Positions 21,809 to 32,659 of a stretch of DNA of 60,000 nucleotides are shown here, one piece after another. Position numbers and translations under genes: made by a program. The DNA comes from Takakia lepidozioides (lineage: Eukaryota > Streptophyta > Takakiopsida > Takakiales > Takakiaceae), in assembly GCA_030704615.1 (NCBI GenBank), contig CM060732.1:5396001-5456000 (forward strand), given 5' to 3'. The notes under the pieces were generated by a model. It saw only the letters and a program-made list of their open reading frames with translations. It was not told where the DNA came from and ran no database searches. Each line of letters begins with the position of its first letter. Position 1 is the first letter of the stretch.

Positions 21809-23315
21809 CCTCAAACCTGCAGGTACCACTGCCAAGTTTGGGTCAACTCTGCCATCGACATGGGAAGGTGACATGGCGCACAATTACGCACATGGTCTTC
21901 CAAGTCATGCCATCCCGACCCCTAAGATCAGGACCCCTGAGGGCAACACCTCTCGAACCCTCAGAATAACACGCCCTGCAGTAACATCCAGAGTCGTAGG
22001 AGCAGTCTGCTGCAAATAAACATAGTCACCAGGGCTAAACCTCCGAACCCCAGGACGATATCCTCCACCACGTATAGTGGCATACCTCAACGTATCACGG
22101 TGCTGTGCAATGGCAAGGTTCTCAAAAGCCATGGGCATGACTTTCTTGAACAACTCTGCACGCTGATCACATGCACGTACCCACACGTCCGGATCGTCAA
22201 GGTTAAGGACTTGAGCAGTGTCCCTACGAATGGCTGCAGGCAAATCCGGCTCTCGGCCAAAGAGAAGGAAATATGGTGAGAAGGAGGCAAGTGATGCTTG
22301 TTTGCTGAACCTGTAGCCCATGGCTAACCAAGGAACCTGAAGATCCCAATCTCCTAGGTGTCCCTTCTGCAAGCCATACTTGCGCAAACCCCTCTTCACC
22401 GTCTGAACAACTCTCTCTGCTAAGCCATCGGCCTCAGGATGATCCCGAGAAGTGTGTGCGGTGGTCTATCAAGGCTTTATCACACAAAGCCTGAAACTCC
22501 CCCAAGAACTCTCTCCCTTGGTCCGTGAGTACCTCAGCTGGAGCACCAAATCGGCTAAGCACACGATCCAAGAATGCATACGCAGCCCCCTCACTAGCCT
22601 TGTCAGGCAATGGAACCAACTCAATCCACTTGGAGAAGTGCTCCACCATCACCAACACATATCTGTGGTGGCGCATAGTCAGTGGCAACGGTCCTGCGAA
22701 GTCAAGACTCCACCTGTAGCCCAATCCCATGATAGGTAAAGGATGCAACTGTGGTGTAGGGGCGTTGAATGAAGCACGCACCCTGTCACACACCATGCAC
22801 CTAGCCACAAACTGTTGCACCTCTGTATGCATACCACGCCACCAATACTGCCCCTGCAGTAAACTGTGAGTGCGTCGCACTCCAAAATGCCCCAACTCCT
22901 CATGGGCATGCCGCACTAACCGTGCACGCTGTGTGGGGTGAGGCACAATCCTCACCCGACCATCCTCCCACACTCGAAGTAGGTGTATCCCCTCCCACTT
23001 GAACCTCTTGGCTCGTTGCAGGATCCGATCCCTCTCCCTGGCAGTCACAATGGCTGCCGTGTCTCCCGTGCGGAGGTAGTCCAACACAGCCGAATCCTCA
23101 TGTATATCTCTGGCACCACCTAGCTCATCACTAGCCTCAGGGTCCTCAGACACTCCGTCTACAGTCATCCCTGTTGTAGGTCCAATCTGACCTCCCGATG
23201 CCAAGATACACAAAAATGCAGATGCGTGCCATCCCGGCACCATCTCCTCGTCCGTCTCACCATGCCACCGAGCTCCAGTGTCATCCTGCTGGCTCATGCA
23301 TGGATTGCGACTCAA
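21809..23315 (-). CDS. Element 1 integrase
   Basis: Frame 23315-22434 has the zinc-binding HHCC part (HAHEELGHFG...CMVCDRV) and catalytic aspartates in SLDFAGPLP and LTDQGREFLG. The glutamate follows in a shifted stretch (HPEADGLAERVVQTVKRG, about 22440-22385), and 22399-21905 continues with FSPYFLLFGREPDLPAAI and a basic C-terminus (FSPGDYVYLQQTAP; VLPSGVLILG). A frameshift near 22434-22400 and another near 21905 interrupt it before the PHD finger. It inserts the cDNA copy into the genome. Confidence 0.85.
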
Positions 23316-24640
23316 TCCATCCGCATCCGATTGACCAAACCCGGTCGATGCACAACCTGAAAGTCATACTCCTGGAGTATAAGTGCCCACCGTGCAAGCT
23401 TCCCCGTAAGCTTGTCTGACTCCATCAACCACTTGAGTGGCTGGTGATCCGTGACAAGGGTGAAAAGATTGCCGTATAGATAGCACCTGAAGTGTGCCAC
23501 GGCCCACACTGCAGCTAAGCACTCTCCCTCATATGAGCTGTACTTAGCCTCTGCAGCGTTGTTCGAGCGGCTAGCGTAAGCCACTACGAACTCTCTTCCC
23601 TCATCATCCACCTGTGTGAGCACCGCTCCAAGCCCCAGCATGCTCCAATCCGTATGCAGCTGAAAGGGACGCCCCCTGATAGGTCGTCTCAAGATAGGCG
23701 CCGAGGTCAACCTCGCCTTGAGCTCTTGAAAAGCTCGTTCCTGCTCATCTTCCCACTGCCACTCCTGGTCCACCTTGGTCAGCTTGGTTAGAGCCTTTGC
23801 AATGGTACTAAATCCCTTGACAAACCGTCTATAATAGTTTGCCAACCCCATGAAAGCTCGAACTCGGCTCACATCCGTGGGGCGTGGAATTTGTGCAATG
23901 GCCTCTACCTTAGTCTGCTGTACCCCCAATCCTCCAGGATATATCATGTGACCCAGATACTCAATCTGGTTGTGGAAAAACTTGCACTTCCCCGGATGCA
24001 ACTTCAATCCGTGCGCTCTCAAGCGCTCCAATACCACCTGAAGGTGTCTCTCATGCTCCTCCATCGTAACACTAAAGATGATGATGTCATCTATGTAGCA
24101 CCGAGCAAAGTCCACCCCTGCTAGAATCCTATCCATGACTCTCTGAAACTCTGCAGGAGCATTCTTAAGCCCAAATGGTAAGAACCGCCACTGATATAGG
24201 CAATCCTTGCCGTGCTCATTGATCCCCCAGAATGCCGTCTTGCTTGTCCGCCTCCTTGATTGGCAACTGGTGATATCCGGATCGTAAATCCAAAGTGCTA
24301 AAGGCCTTAGCATGCCCGATGGCATCAAAGATCTCCTCTGGTGTTGGCATGGCATACTTATCGGACTTGGTCTGACGATTTACAGGCCGGTAATCACCGC
24401 ACATACGTCTCTCCGTCCAATTGCCATAGACATCCTTCTTGGCTGGCATCACTGTGGCTGAAGCATACTCTCCACCAGAGAGCTCCACCAAAACCTGCCT
24501 CCCAGAGATCTTGAGTCCTCATCTGAATCAAAGACCTCTCCATGTCACTGTATCTATAGGGTCTCCGAAAGATTGGCGTGTCAGTGGCCAACTCAATACG
24601 GATCTCTTGACCCTTCAGTGCTCCCAAGTCCTTCAAACTG
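23312..24640 (-). CDS. Element 1 reverse transcriptase and RNase H
   Basis: RT begins at about 24636 (FRRPYRYSDMERSLIQMRTQ), continues with FSTLDLRSGYHQLPIKEAD and, after a frameshift near 24240, RFLPFGLKNAPAEFQRVMD and the catalytic CYIDDIIIFS. RNase H follows (HTDWSMLGLGAVLTQ, YSSYEGECLAAVWAV, TDHQPLKWL), with its D, E and D residues present. Frameshifts at about 24490 and 24240 split the domain into three frames. The position between methyltransferase and integrase shows that one polyprotein carried all these parts. Confidence 0.9.
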
Positions 24641-24859
24641 AAGGCAAAGCAATTCCTGTAAGCCCTCAGGAACCGCCGTATACGTCGTCTCTCTCCTCCG
24701 GTGACAATGGGTCCAATGTCAGGCTCCCAATTGTCCTCCGTAACTACAACCTTAAGTCCAGTGGGCTTAGAGGTAGAGGACGCGTCCCGTGGTTGCTATG
24801 CAACCTCTTGAGCAGTACTCCCTACCTGCTCAGTCAATGACAAGGCTCATCCTGCCCCA
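24641..24859 (-). other. Linker between methyltransferase and RT in element 1
   Basis: Broken coding sequence in the same orientation. It should hold the polyprotein linker, but frameshifts obscure it and I see no separate domain. Confidence 0.4.
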
Positions 24860-26060
24860 TCATCTCATCCTTGAGGACCTCCTCAACCGAGAAGAATCCC
24901 CAACCTCATCCATCACAGCCGCCTTGGCTGCCAACTCCCTCTGAACCTCGAGCACCTCCCACGTGTGCCATGGATGCATGCACCCCGTGGTCCTCACATG
25001 CTCGCCCCCACTCACTGCCTGTACCGTCTCGGTAGGCAGAGAGACCATTGAGGGAAGTGTATTCCGCACTCTGCGTTGCTCAGCTAGAGCCAAGCTGATA
25101 ATCCAGGTCAAGCAATTGAGATCCATTGCTTGCCCCAACACTTGACGACGTGATGCCTCAGAAAGAGACGACACCGCCGTGGTACCAGTGGTAAAACCCA
25201 TTGCCCGCTCACGCTCGTCAGCATTAGGCTCCACTAACTGCTGCAACTGAGCATCCCACAGGAGGCCAGGTCCACTATCCCGGAAAGCATGCGATCCTGG
25301 GAAGCTGAGCAGTGTAGGTAATGCTGCTCGTGGTTGACCCACCTTGTTGACCACTGCCAAAGGCGAACGGTCATCGTGTCTCACACGTTGAGACTGCCTC
25401 CCTGTGTCCAGAATGTTATCCACTGTGAGATGTGCTGGCCGCTGCACCCCATCAAATGCACGCTTGAGCAGTGCGGGGTGGCATCATGTTAGTCCACCAT
25501 AGCCGTGGACGATGAGCCCGTGACCCCACTGTAGCTGCATCTAGCAACACTGCTGACCCAAGCCACGACCGGACTTGATGCACTGGCCATCACCCTGGCC
25601 CGAGAATCGCCCATCAGTGGCACATTCTCCAAGATGTATGCTGGAGATACAGCTTGATGAAGCTGCAAGTGGCGCAAAACCCGCACCATCTCCCAAAACA
25701 GACCCGACCTCGAGTCTCGCAATCCATTGCCATGCCCGGCTGATGAATGCCCTTGGCAGGGCCAACCTGCCACTACCAGATCAATGGAGCCAACCCGCTC
25801 CAAATCCTGCGCCCCCAGCAACGAAATGTCTGCTGGCAAGGCCTGCTGATATCCACGAATTGCAGACACCGACAACAACTCAGGGTACCGCTGCACCAAC
25901 TGAGCAACATGGCGAAGTGAAACGCGTCGTGCAGTCTCATCCCTCTCCACATACAGGTAACGCCGAACTCGTACACCTGCCTGTAACACAGCAGCCAATC
26001 CGGTGCTGATCCCGCCAAACAAGTCCAGAAGACAAATGCCTTCATCCGGAGACTGCCACA
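24860..26060 (-). CDS. DNMT3-like cytosine-5 DNA methyltransferase domain
   Basis: Motif I (LLDLFGGISTGLAAVLQAG) lies near 26030. Motif IV with the catalytic cysteine (DLVVAGWPCQGHSS) is near 25750, and motif V (GNGLRDSRSGLFWEMVRVL) and motif VI (YILENVPL) follow near 25620-25730. After an uncertain stretch come SRAHRPRLWWTN near 25490 and, past a stop near 25455, the C-terminal part with ERERAMGFTTGTTA and RRQVLGQAMDLN near 25110-25210 (motif IX-X). The last pair resembles DNMT3 (E.ER.FGF...YT, RQ.LLG). The domain is joined in frame to gag/protease at its N-terminus and precedes RT. It would methylate cytosine, perhaps element DNA (inference). Catalytic residues are kept; the frame breaks are late. 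Confidence 0.85.
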
Positions 26061-28065
26061 CAATAGGTGTGGTGTCCAATGGAGACAATTGAGGTGGTCC
26101 TGGTGCAATCCCCACACTCTCCTCCTCTCCTGACGGTACAAAAGCCTCCACCCAGGCTTGTTGCACCCGTCGATCAGCATCCCGCTGCAAATCCTTGCTC
26201 GTGCCCCACAATGGAGTCTGAGCAACCATGGTAGGCAACTCCGCCATACCATACATGTCATCCTGCTCTCCCGGAGGTGGTACATCCTCTGAATGAGCAT
26301 TGCCCTCAAGCAACTCTCTAGGCCAACTCACTGCCGCTGTGAATGCTGCTAGTGTCGGCATCTTGCCTCGCTGGGCAACCGCAACTCCTCCTATGAACGT
26401 CACAGGGAGCTGCACACGCCGGCCCTCCCCTGACTGCCATGCAGGCCTATAGGAAGCTGACTCCTCCCAAAAATCCAGGGTGAAGCCCATGGGGTACAAC
26501 ACTGCCCCACCAACCAGGACATCGTATGAGACTGCGTCTGTCACAATGGCCTTGGCTCGCATCACTGAGCCATCTGTAGGGTGATCCGGCCGTAGTCTGA
26601 TAGCCAACTCATGCCGTGTCATGCCCCGAGCCTGCTCCGATCCTCCCAGAGACGTCTGTATCTGGAAAGGACAAGGCTCCATATCCGCCTCCGTGAGGCC
26701 CAAGCCTGCAATAGCAGCTCTGCCCAGCATCAGTGGCTGAGCTCCCGAGTCCAACAAGACTCGCAGTGGCCGGTACCTCTTGCCTGCCGGTCCACTCAAA
26801 CAGAAAATGCCATCCTGGTTGTCTAACATGACAACTCCAGGTGTCACCATGGCGCGCTCAATGGCTGGCCTAGCTGGCAGCTCCATCAACCTGGCAGCTG
26901 CAGCTTGCCATGGCGCCGCCGTGGCAGTCTTGACCCTCAAATCCGAGGATCCCTCCGGCACTACACCTCCCACTATCTCCGCAGAAGATGAAGTAACCTC
27001 CCCACTCTCACAGAGTGTAGCTGCCAGCCTGAACACCTCAGCTGGTCTTACCCCCGGCGTCGCAATCATGGTAGCCGAGAACAATGGAGCCTGGCACACA
27101 GATGTGGCCGCTCCTAGCAGCACACTAGCTGCCGTAGCCTTGGCAACACTAGGTAGTGGTGCTACCCGTGTAGCTCTCCCCAATGGCATAGTAACCTCCG
27201 CCTCGGTAACAGTCGGGCGAGAACTAGGTGCCATGGATGGCGTCGACACTGTCTCCGCCAATGTGAATGACTGAGGAAGCCTAGCCTGACGGCTTGCCTC
27301 CCCACGCTGTGGATCCAACTCCACCTCTGCACCTCGTGGCTCAGGAACTCGTGCTGCTCCTCGAGTCACGGCTGCAGCAGACTCCACCTGCACTAGTGGT
27401 AGTGCTGCTCCACACATGAATCCCATGCCTCCCATATCTCCTCCCTCAGGAGCAGGAGGTGGACCATCCGGCCTTAGAGCCGGTACCACCTGAGCTGTAG
27501 CCATGGCAGCGAGCCTCTGCTCTAGCTGCTGAAGCCGGTTGGCCATGCCTTGGTCAACACCCTGACCTCCGCGTCCTTGGCCACGTTGAGCTTGCCCTTG
27601 GCCTGCACCTCGTGGCTGGCCACCTCGTCCCTCTGGGGCTCCACCTCGCCCCCGGCCACCATTGTTCCCTTGGAACTGGCCTGGGCGCAACTCAGGATGC
27701 AAACCATAACACTGGCCTCTCCATGCCCGTGTTTGCCACAATGCCCACACTGCAACTGTGCAGGCTGTGCATGTGCCGCCCTTTGCCTCCCTCTGGCAAT
27801 CCTTCTTGACATGGGGTCCTCCACATGTCCAGCACACCACATCCGCCCGTTGTTGGCCAGCAAATGAAGGGAGAGACCCCTGCATCTGAGGTCCTCTCTG
27901 CCCTTCCCTGAGCTTCACCTGAGCCCCCTTGTTGCCTTGAGCACGTTGAGGTAGTGGTTGGCTAGGAGCACCACTACCCCGTGGTGTCTCCTTAGCAAAT
28001 CCCACCATGACCACTCGTTCCTCCACCATGTTGAGCTCTATCCGCTCTGCCAGCAAAAAACACAT
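26061..28065 (-). CDS. Element 1 gag C-terminal part and protease
   Basis: The long frame 28065-25489 holds a zinc-knuckle region near 27830 (CWTCGGPHVKKDC), a second knuckle in a neighbouring frame near 27755 (CGHCGKHGHG), a Gly/Gln/Arg-rich linker, an Ala/Val/Pro-rich spacer, and a retropepsin-like domain near 26720-26450 with LLDSGAQPL and a later YDVLVGGAVLYPMG. The protease cuts the polyprotein. The same frame runs on without a stop into the methyltransferase, direct evidence of fusion. A one-base shift near 27740 affects the knuckles. Confidence 0.85.
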
Positions 28066-28954
28066 TTGCTAAGGTGGGTTGGGCCGCTTGTAGGAGAGTT
28101 GCATCCCGCACCCTTCTCCTCAGCTCCTTGTCCAATATCCCATACCAGAATTGGACTGCCTGAGCTTCCGTAACCCCTTGGGTTACATTTATCAAGCCTC
28201 ATGCGAGTGAAAGCCTCCCTCAAGCTCTCGGTCGGCTTCCGTTGGAACTCTTGCAAGCTCCGCAACTTCTCTGTCCTCACCCCTTGGTAGTTCCCTCTCA
28301 ACTCTTCGAAGAACTCCACAACAGGGTTGAAGGCAGGCACGGGTGCTAGTGCTGGTGCGGTAGTGGCTTGGGTGGACGTCGTAGCTACTGTACCACCAGT
28401 CCCACTGCTGCTTGCTGAAGCTGCCGGTGCAGCGGCAGGTGTAGCCACTGCCCTCGTGGCTCTAGTGCCCCTAGTGATGGAGACATAGTCGGGTGACCAG
28501 TACATCCTCCACTCCTCGATCTCAACCTCATGCCCCCGCCTGAACTCATGGTAATCATCCATAGGCGGCCCTCAAGGTGCTGAAACAGCCCTTTCCATGC
28601 CATGAACGGCGTAAATAGTTGTGGATTGCGCATTTGCTGCAAATCACACCAACTATCAAACTCTTGGATAAAATCATCCAACTCGATGGTGCCCACCGCC
28701 CCAGAGTACCTTCGTGGCCCCTTGGTAGCTCCATACATCTCCTCCATTGTGTCCCACAACAATGGCAAAGAAACAACTTGCACCGCCGGTATGAGTCCTC
28801 CTGATTCACAATCCGAATCAGAACCTTCCGTGGAAGACACAGGAGGTGAAGGTGGCCTAAACCGCACACCTCGTCTCGTGTACCCACTAGTATCGCTAGT
28901 GCTCGAACCGGCACTGTCCCCAGCAACTAGTGGCACCTCCGTGTTGACACTCAA
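27992..28954 (-). CDS. Element 1 gag, N-terminal part
   Basis: The frame starts at ATG 28954 (MSVNTEVPLVAGDSAGS) and has acidic and serine-rich parts, then LDDFIQEFDSWCDLQQMRNP and a retrotransposon gag-type helical core, continued in two other frames (EFFEELRGNYQGVRTEKLRS; QAVQFWYGILDKELRRRVRD). Two frameshifts, near 28560 and 28195, break it. Element 3 carries the same gag at 59110-60000. It forms the nucleocapsid particle. Confidence 0.8.
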
Positions 28955-31900
28955 CCGGTCATGAACATGTCCCTAACCCCCTCTCACAAGGTAACCGGGT
29001 AGAGAACCTGTTGCGGCTTATGGTTTGGAATACTAAGTTCCTAACATAGCCTACACCTGTACCTGCATCCACCGCAAGCACTCCTATGGTTGGCTGGTCA
29101 TCACCTCCAACCTCACCACAGGAGAAACAATGATGGTCTGGCTGGTCATCACCCCAGCCTCACCATCGACAGCATGCTCTAGGACTGGCCGGTGATCAAA
29201 TCCGGACCAATCACCTATAAAAACAAGCGCCCACACAAAACTAGCATGGCGCACAGTCAAGCATGCAGGTATGGAGGGGATCCAAACACAAGAAATCAGA
29301 ACGACAACTCCCCCACACCAAAAACAACTCCACGGTGTTGCTCCTGCAAGGACACCCCAGCCCAAACCCGGACTGACTCTTGCCTCCACCTACGGAAAGG
29401 TCTTGGCCTAATGAGAGGGTGGAAACTACGAGGAAGAGAAGCTAAAGCAATGCCTAACCCCAGCATGCCTCATCCCAACACTCTGCCTCTCCTCTCTTCC
29501 TCACTTGCATGACCATGGGAATATCATGAAGATACTCCTCAAACCGCCCTCCACGAGCTTCAAAATTCGGCCTTCCAGACCACATGCCAGTCCTTAGGCA
29601 GTCCACCAGTGCCTCCACGAGTCAGCACAGGCCGTCCACAGGTCAACACGGGCCACCACAGACCAGCAGGCCCACACAGCTCACTGGTCACAGCCGTCAC
29701 AGTCAGGCACAAGGGCCTTTTTTTGTCACATTCACAGCCCGGGCCTTGTCACACATTTTTTCCCACAGGCCTCTTTCACACATTCACACAGAAGGCCCAC
29801 GGCCTGTCACAGCCCCTCACAGCACAGCCTCAAAGGCCTCAGGCACGGCCTGTCCCGTCACAGCCCAAAGGCCAGGCACGGCCTGTCACAGCCCCTCACA
29901 GCCCGTCACAGAGGGCACACAGCCCCTCACACACAGCCCAAAGGCCATCCACACACAGCCTCACAGCCCGTCACAGGGGGCACAGCCTGTTTTTCACAGC
30001 CGTCCACAGCACACACACAGCCTCACAGCCCGTCACAGACATTCACAGCCCCAAAGGCCACACAGCCTGTCACAGCCCACATCCCACAGGCACACACACA
30101 GCCCACAGCCCGTTGTTTCCTGCACACAGCCTCACAGCCCGTCCACAGTTACCACACACAGCCCGTCACAGCCCCACAGGGCACAGGGCACAGCCACAGG
30201 CACAGCCCACAGCCCGTTTGTCACAGCCCGTTCACAGCCTTTCACAGCCTTCACAGCCCATCACACACACAGCCCAGCCCCATGGCCAGTTTAGCCATTT
30301 CTCCAAGGGGTTTAGCCACGCCAAGCTAGGGTTTGTGTCTCTTGGACTCTAGGCTTCTTTCCACCGAGCTATGGTGGCTGTGAGGAAATCAGCAAGGTAT
30401 CCTTGCTCTTTCGGCTCCCACACACCACCATAGTAGCCCTAAGCCATGAGGTGGTTGCCACAAACCAAGCCTTCTTTCTCACTTAGCCTCCCCAAACACG
30501 CCACTAAACTCAATGGCAAACAACCAAGCCCTGCTGGTTCCCAGCCCTTGTGAGCACTCATTCAAGCACTCTCATTGGCCATAGCATCTGTCTTAGAGCC
30601 TATTCCAGCCCTCTACACCTGTTGCTTCAAGAGTTGCGCTCCCTTCAAGCTTGAAGTTGAAACCCCAACTCACATAGGCCCTACAAGTGCTTTTCTTTCA
30701 CTCCAAGTGGAAACCAGCCCTAGACCTTCCGTTCTAGCTCTCTAAGGCTTGAAAACAAGAGCCTCAATGGGCTGAAGGCATGCTCCACACATGCCCCACT
30801 CTCACCATAAGAGAATCAGCTCCTTTGCTTCATTTCTTGCACCCACAAACCTGAAATACAAGCTTCAGCAGGCTGAAAGCATGCTCTACATGCCCTACAG
30901 GGAAACCAGCCCCTTCCTCCTTTCTTGCACTCCCACACCTAAAAGTGCAAGCCTTCACCAGGCTGATAGCATGCTCCACACATACATTGCCCTCACATAA
31001 GGGAAGTCAGCCCTTCCCTCTTCCTTGCTTGCCCTCCAAGCTTGAAGATGGAAGCTTCAATGAGCTGAATACATGCTCCACACATGCAACCTCTTCACAC
31101 AAGAGATATCAGCCCCCTATCTTGGCTCCTTGGCTCCTTGATGCTCTCTAAGACAAGACTAAGCACTCCACAGCCTTTGCCAAGCTCCTGAAACCCTAAG
31201 GCTTACATTTCCAGCCACAAGACACTTCTCTTGTGGTGCAAGAGCTCTTCTTCCAAGCTCTGAAACCCTAGGTGCACATTCCATGGCCTTGCCGCACCTC
31301 TTAGCTCCTGTTCCAGCCCTGCTCTGCCATGACAAGAGCCCTCTCAATGCTGAAGCTCGAGATTGAAACCCAATCTCACCATACTCCACAAAGTGCACTG
31401 ATTTGCCCCAAGCCAAATCAGCCCTTTCGCTTGGTCTTGCAATCCTTCACACAATGAAAGCTCGCATTCCCAAGTCCAGTTCTCAGCTTTGCCACCAAAG
31501 CCACTATAAACCTGCTCTTGACTGGTCCTCTTCCCAATCGTGCTTGCTCATGCATGTACACAATCTGAAACCATCAAGGTGCTCTGGAATTACCTGCAGT
31601 ATGGTGCTTTCATCTCTGAAGCTGAAGATCGAATGCCAAGGTCTACCACCTCGTAACCCACATCGCCTCCGCTTCTAACAACCAAGAGCTCCACGGTGCT
31701 CCTTGCATAACAACTTGGTTTCTCTCATTCTCAAGCAAAAACCACAAGTGCTACAACTAACTCGTATCTAGCACTCATAGATACGAGCTCATCTTTCTCG
31801 AGTGATAAAGAAGAAGAATACAAGCACAAGCTCATGCGAGCTCACAAAGCTGAAGCATAAACTCATGCATATATAACCTCATCACTCAAACAAGTCAAGC

Positions 31901-32126
31901 CAAGTGCACCCCACGCCATGGGGAATCCACACTACGGCGCCATAGCTAGGCGCGGTGAGGCTCAACGAGAGAAAGATGAGCCTCCCGCGCTTGCGTGAAG
32001 ATAACCACTCCAGGGCCTAAATCTGCCTTGACCCCTGGATTGACACTTGGGCCAATCCCAAATGTCAATATGTAAAAGCTAGCTATTTCCTAGCTAGTTT
32101 CACACTAGTGGTAAAATAACTTGACA
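28955..32126 (-). repeat. Element 1 5' LTR and leader, about 3.1 kb
   Basis: It begins TGTCAAG at 32126 and aligns throughout with 56211-59110. A TATA-like TTTTTATAGG lies at about 29213-29225 on the minus strand. Internal repeats are a CACAGCC minisatellite (29620-30285) and about five roughly 115-bp units at 30740-31110 (GCATGCTCCACACATGC with AGTCAGCCC-type ends). I could not find a primer-binding site, so the LTR end is unknown; the TATA position suggests an LTR of about 2.8 kb. Confidence 0.7.
29620..30285. repeat. CACAGCC minisatellite in element 1 5' region
   Basis: More than 50 degenerate units of TCACAGCCC / CACACAGCC. All His/Ser/Gln-rich frames across it are by-products. The inverse counterpart in element 3 is at 58030-58460. 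Confidence 0.85.
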
Positions 32127-32635
32127 AAGGGAACATGTTAGTTCACAGACGACGGTTAGTGAGGGAAACGGTTAGAACCGCGGATAGGAAGATAAAGGGG
32201 AAACGGGGAATTGAGGGATATTCGGGAGGACTTCAGGAGAGGGGATGATGAGAACAGTAGATGCTTGTATATGCAAGGTAATGATATTGTAGAGCAGATT
32301 AGAGACACAATGGCTTCGGCCTGATACCTGATAAATCATAATCGGATACTTTACGATACAATCACACTGTGTAGAGAGATCTGAGTGAAGCTGTGGAATG
32401 AATGGATGAGTGAGGAACCAATAGATTGATGAAGCAAAACTGATACTTAATTATCAATGGTAAGTAGCTAACATGAATGCAAAAGGAAACAAATAGGAAA
32501 CACCCCCATGATACACTAGCTGTAGGTCATGACTGATTGTTCTGCGCGGGCTGAGTACTTAGAGATTTCCAACTCTTCTATCTTGGAGTTTCCGCCTCGA
32601 TAGCGAAGGGATGGGTGAGTAAAAGCCGCGCGACA
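32127..32635 (+). repeat. Element 2 5' LTR, right piece
   Basis: Resumes exactly where the left piece stops (CCTGCG then AAGGGAACATG, contiguous at 44111-44127 in the 3' LTR) and ends GCGCGACA at 32635. Confidence 0.9.
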
Positions 32636-32637
32636 TT

Positions 32638-32657
32638 TGGCGACCATACTGGGGACC
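32638..32657 (+). promoter_or_regulatory. Primer-binding-site-like sequence of element 2
   Basis: TGGCGACCATACTGGGGACC lies two bases after the LTR end, in the usual position and starting TGG, as expected for a site complementary to a tRNA 3' CCA end. The primer tRNA was not identified. Confidence 0.6.
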
Positions 32658-32659
32658 TG

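Larger units (their letters stand above)
20944..32126 (-). mobile_element. Ty3/gypsy element 1 with DNMT3-like methyltransferase and PHD finger
   Basis: A minus-strand element inserted in the 5' LTR of element 2. From its 5' end (32126, TGTCAAG) it holds a long LTR/leader, gag (about 28954-27990), protease, a cytosine-C5 methyltransferase domain, RT, RNase H, integrase and a C-terminal PHD finger (to 21667), then a short LTR piece (20944-21217). The LTR pieces are nearly identical (a few small differences over about 270 bp), so insertion is recent. The outer part of the 3' LTR is missing and no target duplication is seen. Several frameshifts break gag and pol. Element 3 (56211 to window end) is a second copy of the family. 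Confidence 0.9.

Noticed and set aside
29584-30352. Open frames of 236-247 codons rich in His, Ser, Thr and Gln
   Set aside because: They are read-through of the CACAGCC minisatellite in two frames. Repeats without stop codons give such frames with no coding meaning.
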